From Bacteroidota bacterium (GTDB lineage Bacteria > Bacteroidota > Bacteroidia > Flavobacteriales_D > Crocinitomicaceae), in the NCBI GenBank assembly GCA_016866415.1, contig VGML01000089.1:1-8408 (forward strand): DNA of 8,408 nt, in the 5' to 3' direction. Below the pieces are notes generated by a model. The model was not told the origin of the DNA and ran no database searches. It was given only the letters and a program-made list of their open reading frames with translations. This document shows, in pieces, positions 1 to 4,619 of this stretch. Numbering within the stretch: position 1 is the stretch's first letter; each line of letters opens with the position of its first letter. The position numbers and the translations under genes are program-made.

Positions 1-82
1 AGACACAGACATAACATTCACAAGCTATAACAGGAATCCCTTGAGAGGTGCCAGAACCAAGAACAATTACTTTTCCTTTCAC
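1..82 (-). CDS. MBL-fold metallo-hydrolase, N-terminal fragment (runs off the left edge)
   Basis: The reverse strand encodes 27 residues from a GTG codon at 82-80. They contain LGSGTSQGIPVIACECYVC, the N-terminal signature of PhnP-like / cyclic-phosphodiesterase-like metallo-beta-lactamase-fold hydrolases (usual form LGTGTSQGVPxIxCxCxVC). The HxHxDH zinc motif that would confirm activity lies outside the window, so the substrate cannot be inferred. No ATG is available: the frame is open only back to the TAG stop of the upstream nuclease gene, 11 sense codons away, and GTG at 82 gives an N-terminus (VKGKVIVLGSG) of family-typical length. The 33-base gap and shared strand suggest an operon with the exonuclease/GIY-YIG gene. 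Seen: the motif and the frame. Inferred: the family, GTG start and cotranscription. Confidence 0.77.
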   Translation of the reverse strand, partial: MKGKVIVLGSGTSQGIPVIACECYVCV

Positions 83-115
83 CTTACGAAGATAAGCGTA
101 TGATTTATAACGAGA

Positions 116-1483
116 CTAAAATTCAACAATTTTGTGAGCGTTGTCTTTCCGAATAAATTGATTTAAGATTGTTTTAATGTCTCTATTTTCTTGTTGGAAT
201 TTTATAAAACTTTTCCACTGAATCGGAGACTTTCCCTGAAAGTGAAATGGCGCGTATCCGTAGCCTTGGTAGTTTCCATTTTCAATTAAAACAACACTTT
301 TCTCCGATTTATTTCTTCCTTTATCTAAAATATAAAAACTCTTTCCTTCGAAAGTCAGGTTGGCAATAAAATGTTCAACGCGTTTATTATATGCATCTGA
401 TGACTCATCGCCAACACAAGCTCCCAGACATTGTTTTATCTCGTAATGAAAACAACTAGTTTTTGTCTGATATAAACCGCATAATTTTTGACAAAACTGA
501 TGATTTTCAGAAACATACATAAGATAACTAGAAGCCTCTTTTCGAGTCGAAAAATGAATCAAAGGATGTGAATCATGATTAGCTGTTGATTCGATACTTA
601 GCCGTAAATATCCATTTTCGTCCAAACTATCATACAATCCGTAAGGAAATAAACTTTTTCTTAATCTTCTATTGTAAATCGGACGGTGTAATTTAATCAA
701 CTCGGATTCAAGCAACATAGCTATCAATTCAGAACCGGTAAGTTCATAATCAACGCGGGCCAAATCTTGAATAAGTTTTAATCCTTTCGCCGTTTTCGTG
801 TTTCTCAGATGTTGTTGAACTCGCTTTTTTATATTGATACTTTTCCCAATGTAAATCAGTTGATTAAACTCATTATAAAAACGATAAACACCTGCTTTTG
901 TGGGCAATTCATCAATTATATCAAGATCCAAATTCGGATGCATTGACTTCGGATTTAATTCCTCTTGAATAAATGTTTTTAAGTTATTAGGATCTTTATT
1001 CAAAAGTATCTCAAACAGCTTCGAAGTCGCTAAAGCATCGCCACCAGCTCGATGACGACCACTGATTTCTATCCCCAATTCCTTCGAGATATTTCCAAGA
1101 CTATATGATTTGTAGCCAGGAATCACATAGCGCGCAGCTCTTACAGTACATAGGTGTGGCAGACGAAAATCGTAACCTAGATTTTTAAACTCGCTTCTGA
1201 GCATTCCGTAATCAAAAGCAACATTATGAGCAACAAAAACACAGTCTTTTGTGAACTCAACAATATTTTTTGCCACTTCAAAAAACCGAGGTGCATTTGA
1301 AACCATTTCATCGTTTATGCCTGTCAATCGAACTATAAATTCTGGAATGGGTTGTTCAGGGTTTAAGAGTGTAATAAATTCGTCAACAATCTTTTCACCA
1401 TCATATTTGTATATTGCCAACTCGGTTATTTTCGAATTTCTGGGACTACCTCCAGTTGTTTCAACATCAATAATTACAAACAT
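116..1483 (-). CDS. DEDDh exonuclease (DnaQ-like) fused to a GIY-YIG nuclease with UvrC-like cysteine module
   Basis: The product has 455 residues in three parts. Residues 1-165 are a DnaQ/epsilon-type 3'-5' exonuclease: Exo I is IIDVETTGG (D6, E8), Exo II is AHNVAFD (D91), and Exo III is HRAGGDA (H144, D149), so the DEDDh set is complete. Residues about 190-275 are a GIY-YIG nuclease as in the N-terminus of UvrC/Cho: GVY (198-200), YIGKS (211-215), R221, H225, and a helix ending LLESELIKLHRPIYN with the expected metal-binding Glu at E259. Residues 331-358 carry C335, C344, C352 and C356 at spacing x8-x7-x3, resembling the iron-sulfur cysteines of UvrC; the rest of the C-terminus is unassigned. 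UvrB-binding and RNase H-like UvrC domains are absent, so it is not UvrC itself. A DNA repair or processing role is likely; the substrate is unknown. The ATG at 1483 is firm because Exo I starts at residue 4. A TAAATTTG element lies 4 bases upstream. Confidence 0.93.
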   Translation of the reverse strand: MFVIIDVETTGGSPRNSKITELAIYKYDGEKIVDEFITLLNPEQPIPEFIVRLTGINDEMVSNAPRFFEVAKNIVEFTKDCVFVAHNVAFDYGMLRSEFKNLGYDFRLPHLCTVRAARYVIPGYKSYSLGNISKELGIEISGRHRAGGDALATSKLFEILLNKDPNNLKTFIQEELNPKSMHPNLDLDIIDELPTKAGVYRFYNEFNQLIYIGKSINIKKRVQQHLRNTKTAKGLKLIQDLARVDYELTGSELIAMLLESELIKLHRPIYNRRLRKSLFPYGLYDSLDENGYLRLSIESTANHDSHPLIHFSTRKEASSYLMYVSENHQFCQKLCGLYQTKTSCFHYEIKQCLGACVGDESSDAYNKRVEHFIANLTFEGKSFYILDKGRNKSEKSVVLIENGNYQGYGYAPFHFQGKSPIQWKSFIKFQQENRDIKTILNQFIRKDNAHKIVEF

Positions 1484-1487
1484 TATT

Positions 1488-1495
1488 CAAATTTA
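1488..1495 (-). promoter_or_regulatory. -7 element (TAAATTTG) for the exonuclease/GIY-YIG gene
   Basis: Read on the minus strand this is TAAATTTG, an exact match to the Bacteroidota housekeeping -7 consensus TAnnTTTG. Only four bases (AATA) separate it from the ATG at 1483, so transcription would begin at or next to the start codon. No TTG is seen 17-23 bases upstream, so the -33 half is missing or poor. Confidence 0.5.
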
Positions 1496-1557
1496 GAAAA
1501 ATATTACCCTGAATTGACTTTGAAAGCATTCAAAATAAAAATGATAAAAAAAATAAT

Positions 1558-1569
1558 TATGCATGCATA
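1558..1569. promoter_or_regulatory. 12-bp perfect palindrome TATGCATGCATA, possible operator
   Basis: The sequence is its own reverse complement and alternates pyrimidine and purine throughout. It lies 19 bp before the rightward -7 element (1589), which is where a -33 box would be expected for the acyl-CoA dehydrogenase promoter; no TTG is there. A dimeric regulator bound here could control one or both divergent genes. Perfect 12-bp palindromes occur a few times by chance in AT-rich DNA of this length, so position is the only reason to list it. Confidence 0.3.
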
Positions 1570-1588
1570 GTATTTATTTAATTTTACT

Positions 1589-1596
1589 TAAATTTG
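1589..1596 (+). promoter_or_regulatory. -7 element (TAAATTTG) for the acyl-CoA dehydrogenase gene
   Basis: Exact match to TAnnTTTG, 19 bases before the ATG at 1616. A start site a few bases downstream would leave a short A-rich leader with no Shine-Dalgarno sequence, usual for Bacteroidota. No clear -33 TTG is seen at 17-23 bp; a palindrome occupies that position. Confidence 0.55.
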
Positions 1597-1615
1597 AATA
1601 GAAAAAACTATTGAT

Positions 1616-3397
1616 ATGCATACACAACCTATTAAAGGAGGAGAATTTATTATTCGCAAAACAACTACTTCTGAAATTTTCACACCGGAAGAATGGACAG
1701 AGGAGCATCACATGATCGCCCAAATGTGTGACGATTTCATCGCTCAAGAAATTTTGCCGAACATTGAACGAATCGATAAAATGGAAGAAGGATTAATGCC
1801 TTCAATCCTTGAAAAAGCAGGTGAACTTGGACTTCTTGGATTATCAGTTCCTGAAAATTTGGGAGGGATGGGTGTTGACTTCAAAACATCGTTGCTTGCC
1901 ACAGAACATTTAGGACACGGTTATTCGTTTTCAGTTGCTTTTGGCGCGCATACAGGAATTGGAACACTTCCCCTGCTCTATTATGGTAATGATAGTCAGA
2001 AAGAGAAGTACATTCCAAAATTAGCAACAGGTGAATGGAAAGCAGCATATTGTTTAACGGAACCAGGTTCGGGATCTGATGCAAATTCTGGAAAAACGAA
2101 AGCTGTATTATCTGAAGATGGAAAAAACTATATTCTGAATGGACAAAAAATGTGGATTACCAATGGCGGCTTCGCTGATTTACTAACTGTATTTGCTAAA
2201 ATTGATGATGATAAGAATTTAACAGCCTTTTTAGTTGAAGCCAAAAGTGAAGGAATTTCGTTAAATCCCGAGGAGAAAAAAATGGGAATCAAGGGTTCTT
2301 CGACACGACAAGTTTTCTTTAACAATGTTGTCGTTCCCGTCGAGAATATGTTGTCAGATCGTGAAAATGGCTTTAAAATCGCCTTAAACATTCTGAACAT
2401 TGGTCGCATCAAATTAGGTGCTGGTGTTTTGGGAGGATCCAAAGGAGCAATCAATGAAACAATCAAATACGCCAATGAACGTGAGCAATTCGGACGAATT
2501 ATTTCAAAATATGGAGCCATTAAATATAAAATGGCAGAGCAAGTAATAAGAACATATGTTTTGGAATCAGCTACATACAGAGCAGGACAAAATATTGATG
2601 ACGCCATCGCAGGATATATTGCAAATGGTTTAGACAAAGGCGCAGCTACATTAAAAGGAATTGAACAATTTGCACCTGAATGTGCCATTCTCAAAGTTGC
2701 AGGCTCTGAGTGTTTGGATTATGTTGTTGATGAAGCTGTTCAAATTTATGGTGGCATGGGGTATTCTGCCGAATCTACTGTTGAACGTGGGTACCGGGAT
2801 GCAAGAATCAATCGAATTTTTGAAGGTACCAACGAAATTAATCGCATGCTAATCGTCGATATGATGCTACGAAGAGCGATGAAGGGTGAACTAGATTTAA
2901 TGGGGCCAGCCATGAAGGTGGCCGGAGAGTTGATGTCCATTCCAGATATGACCGAGCCTTCAAACAATGCGCTTGGTAATGAGGAGCGATATTTGGAAGG
3001 ATTTAAAAAATGTATTTTAATGGTTGCAGGTTCAGCAGTCCAGAAACTGATGCAAACGCTTTCCAAAGAACAAGAAATTTTGATGAATGTTGCCGATCTG
3101 GCTATTTGGATTTATCAAGCTGAGTCAGTTCTTCTAAGAGTTCAAAAGAAAATTGAAAAATTCGGTGAAGAAGCTTGTGCAGTGGACATTGCAATAGCAA
3201 AAACCTATTTTTATGACTCTGCCGATCGAATTGAAAAAGCTGCGAAAGATGCAATCTACTCATTTGCTGAAGGTGATGAAGCACGCATGATGTTGATGGG
3301 ATTGAAACGATTTACAAAAGTTGAAGCATTTAATCCCAAAAATGCAAGGCAATTAATCGCTCAAAAATTGATTGAAGACAAAAAATATCACTTTTAA
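1616..3397 (+). CDS. Acyl-CoA dehydrogenase, long (VLCAD/ACAD9-like, FadE-type) form
   Basis: This cytoplasmic flavoenzyme catalyses the first step of fatty-acid beta-oxidation, FAD-dependent oxidation of acyl-CoA to trans-2-enoyl-CoA. At 593 residues it has the extended form rather than the roughly 380-residue short form. Residues about 30-145 are the N-terminal helical domain; 146-250 the beta domain with CLTEPGSGSD (146-155) and the WITNGG flavin-contact segment (180-185); 260-420 the C-terminal helical domain with REQFGR (289-294), QIYGGMGYSAES (377-388) and RIFEGTNEI (400-408), where E403 aligns with the catalytic base. Residues about 430-593 form the extra helical region of VLCAD/ACAD9-type enzymes. 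The start MHTQPIKGGEF fits Bacteroidota homologues, which share KGGEF near the N-terminus. It appears to be a single-gene unit, with a divergent gene upstream and a terminator downstream; no other beta-oxidation gene is in view. Chain-length preference cannot be read from sequence. Confidence 0.96.
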   Translation: MHTQPIKGGEFIIRKTTTSEIFTPEEWTEEHHMIAQMCDDFIAQEILPNIERIDKMEEGLMPSILEKAGELGLLGLSVPENLGGMGVDFKTSLLATEHLGHGYSFSVAFGAHTGIGTLPLLYYGNDSQKEKYIPKLATGEWKAAYCLTEPGSGSDANSGKTKAVLSEDGKNYILNGQKMWITNGGFADLLTVFAKIDDDKNLTAFLVEAKSEGISLNPEEKKMGIKGSSTRQVFFNNVVVPVENMLSDRENGFKIALNILNIGRIKLGAGVLGGSKGAINETIKYANEREQFGRIISKYGAIKYKMAEQVIRTYVLESATYRAGQNIDDAIAGYIANGLDKGAATLKGIEQFAPECAILKVAGSECLDYVVDEAVQIYGGMGYSAESTVERGYRDARINRIFEGTNEINRMLIVDMMLRRAMKGELDLMGPAMKVAGELMSIPDMTEPSNNALGNEERYLEGFKKCILMVAGSAVQKLMQTLSKEQEILMNVADLAIWIYQAESVLLRVQKKIEKFGEEACAVDIAIAKTYFYDSADRIEKAAKDAIYSFAEGDEARMMLMGLKRFTKVEAFNPKNARQLIAQKLIEDKKYHF

Positions 3398-3417
3398 AAA
3401 GTTTCAAGATTTGATTT

Positions 3418-3442
3418 AAAGCGGCTTTCGGGTCGCTTTTTT
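3418..3442. terminator. Intrinsic terminator between convergent genes
   Basis: AAAGCG (3418-3423) pairs with CGCTTT (3434-3439). The stem can extend inwards by G-U, C-G and U-G pairs to a UUCG loop (3427-3430). The T run at 3437-3442 forms the rightward U tract, 20 bases after the acyl-CoA dehydrogenase stop. Read leftwards the same stem follows the msrA stop (TAA at 3443-3441) but has only TTT and then mixed bases, so it should work better for the + strand transcript. Confidence 0.8.
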
Positions 3443-3968
3443 ATTTCAATTTATTAGAGAATACTTTTCTGAATTTCTCCACCTTTGGCCTGACAACAGC
3501 CTGACAATACATATTTTGTGGGTTTAATTCAAAATAATTGTGGTGGTATGCTTCTGCACGATAAAAATTCGAAATCGGAGAAATTTCTGTTACGATCGGA
3601 TTATCCCAAACATGCCCCTCCGTGAGTCTATTTTTATATTTTTCGGACTCTAACTTCTGAAACTCATCGTGATAAAAGATGACTGAACGATATTGCGTTC
3701 CAATATCATTTCCTTGTCGATTTAATTGAGTGGGATCATGAACAAACCAAAATACTTCCAAAAGTTGTTCATACGACAAAAGATTTTCATCATATTCCAC
3801 CCGAGCCACTTCTGCATGTCCCGTATTGCCTGAACAAACTTGCTCATAAGTTGGATTTTCAATTTGACCACCCGCATAACCTGGGTATACATCAAGAACA
3901 CCATTTAAATCTTTAAAGCATGCTTCTATGCACCAAAAACAACCGGCTCCAAATGTTGCAACTTTCAT
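3441..3968 (-). CDS. msrA: Peptide-methionine (S)-S-oxide reductase MsrA
   Basis: MsrA reduces the S epimer of methionine sulfoxide, free or in proteins, with thioredoxin as usual donor. The 175-residue product starts directly at the active site: GAGCFWC (7-13) with catalytic C10. Other family marks are YPGYAGG (28-34), NTGHAEVARVEYD (48-60, acid E53), FWFVHDPTQLNRQGND (73-88), GTQYRS (90-95) and YCQAVVRPKV (154-163), where C155 is the likely resolving cysteine; C13, C17 and C45 are further cysteines. There is no signal peptide, so the enzyme is cytoplasmic. It is second in a leftward operon, 24 bases after msrB, and completes stereochemical coverage with it. The stop codon overlaps the T run of the convergent terminator. 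Confidence 0.97.
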   Translation of the reverse strand: MKVATFGAGCFWCIEACFKDLNGVLDVYPGYAGGQIENPTYEQVCSGNTGHAEVARVEYDENLLSYEQLLEVFWFVHDPTQLNRQGNDIGTQYRSVIFYHDEFQKLESEKYKNRLTEGHVWDNPIVTEISPISNFYRAEAYHHNYFELNPQNMYCQAVVRPKVEKFRKVFSNKLK

Positions 3969-3992
3969 TTTACAATTTTATGGTAAAAATAC

Positions 3993-4454
3993 TTATTCCT
4001 TTACGAATTCGAGTGCTGCTGAATTCACACAATAACGCATTCCTGTTGGTTTTGGTCCATCTTCGAATAAATGTCCCAAATGCGCATCACACTTTTTACA
4101 TCGAATTTCAATTCGTTTGTAACCCAATTCAAAGTCATCTAATTCCTTGATGTTCTTTTTATCTTCTGCATCATAAAAACTAGGCCAGCCTGAACCTGAG
4201 TCATACTTCGTTTCACTCGAAAACAAAATTGAACCACAAGCCACACAGGTATAATTTCCTTTCTCGTGGTGATTCCAATATTTCCCTGTAAAAGGTCGTT
4301 CAGTTCCTCCATCACGAATAATGTAACAAACATTCTTTGGTAAAGCTTTTCCGTTGAATTGTTCTGTTTCCTGATTTTTCTGCGTTTCAGAACTTGACTT
4401 TTGAGCACAAGCGACCGTTGAAATTAATGTCAATATAAATATTATCCATTTCAC
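3993..4454 (-). CDS. msrB: Peptide-methionine (R)-S-oxide reductase MsrB, exported or lipid-anchored
   Basis: MsrB reduces the R epimer of protein methionine sulfoxide. In this 153-residue protein the domain covers about 37-151: GGTERPFTGKY (49-59), zinc pairs C70/C73 and C119/C122, GSGWPSFYDA (87-96), HLGHLFEDGP (125-134) and RYCVNSAAL (140-148) with catalytic C142. Residues 1-17 are a signal sequence: K2, a hydrophobic stretch 3-15, then VACAQ. This could be cut by signal peptidase I after A17 (A-C-A) or be a lipobox with C16; T13 at -3 is unusual for a lipobox. The resolving cysteine of E. coli-type MsrB (G-C-GWPSF) is replaced by S88; C43 is the only other non-zinc cysteine of the mature domain. 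The start is GTG at 4454; the nearby ATG at 4449 is out of frame, and upstream the frame reaches a stop with no other plausible start. Confidence 0.95.
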   Translation of the reverse strand: MKWIIFILTLISTVACAQKSSSETQKNQETEQFNGKALPKNVCYIIRDGGTERPFTGKYWNHHEKGNYTCVACGSILFSSETKYDSGSGWPSFYDAEDKKNIKELDDFELGYKRIEIRCKKCDAHLGHLFEDGPKPTGMRYCVNSAALEFVKE

Positions 4455-4522
4455 AATTGAATAACAATCTGACCCGTAAAAGGTTTGATTTTATTTAAGT
4501 CAAATTTTCAGAATTAGATTAT

Positions 4523-4538
4523 TGGCACAGCACTTGTC
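4523..4538 (+). promoter_or_regulatory. Sigma-54 (RpoN)-like -24/-12 promoter upstream of lon
   Basis: TTGGCACAGCACTTGTC matches the RpoN consensus TGGCAC-N5-TTGC: TGGCAC at 4523-4528, five spacer bases, TTGT at 4534-4537. GG and the downstream G are correctly spaced; the one mismatch is T for C at the -12 dinucleotide. The predicted start site near 4549 would give lon a leader of about 70 bases. No TAnnTTTG element is seen on the + strand between here and the lon ATG. Function is inferred from sequence alone. Confidence 0.5.
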
Positions 4539-4619
4539 ACAGTATGCTTCATTCGTCGAATTCTAATAAACACATGAGTTTTAAATAGAAATACTGACAG
4601 AATGACTTAAAATATAACT

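Larger units (their letters stand above)
1484..1600. repeat. 12-bp inverted repeat bracketing the divergent promoter region
   Basis: TATTCAAATTTA at 1484-1495 is the exact reverse complement of TAAATTTGAATA at 1589-1600; the arms are 93 bp apart. Each arm contains a TAnnTTTG -7 element directed outwards, one to the nuclease gene and one to the acyl-CoA dehydrogenase gene. The match extends beyond the 8-bp promoter core by four bases on the start-site side. Beyond these 12 bases the flanks differ. Confidence 0.7.

Noticed and set aside
1251..1496. 81-codon + strand frame over the start of the nuclease gene
   Set aside because: It is antisense to the conserved exonuclease motifs and has no independent support.
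1634..1643. Strong Shine-Dalgarno-like AAAGGAGGAG inside the start of the acyl-CoA dehydrogenase gene
   Set aside because: It encodes the conserved KGGE residues, has no ATG, GTG or TTG at proper spacing downstream, and SD-led initiation is not typical of Bacteroidota.
2128..2694. 188-codon open frame on the minus strand inside the acyl-CoA dehydrogenase gene
   Set aside because: It lies wholly antisense to a well-conserved gene, its translation shows no recognisable family, and it has no promoter or context; a codon-bias shadow.
4501..4508. AAAATTTG on the minus strand as a -7 element for msrB
   Set aside because: The invariant first T is missing and no TTG lies 17-23 bases upstream; the msrB promoter remains unassigned.
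4551..4561. Palindrome ATTCGTCGAAT just after the predicted lon start site
   Set aside because: Five-base arms are expected often by chance, and it matches neither CIRCE nor the HspR-type inverted repeat.
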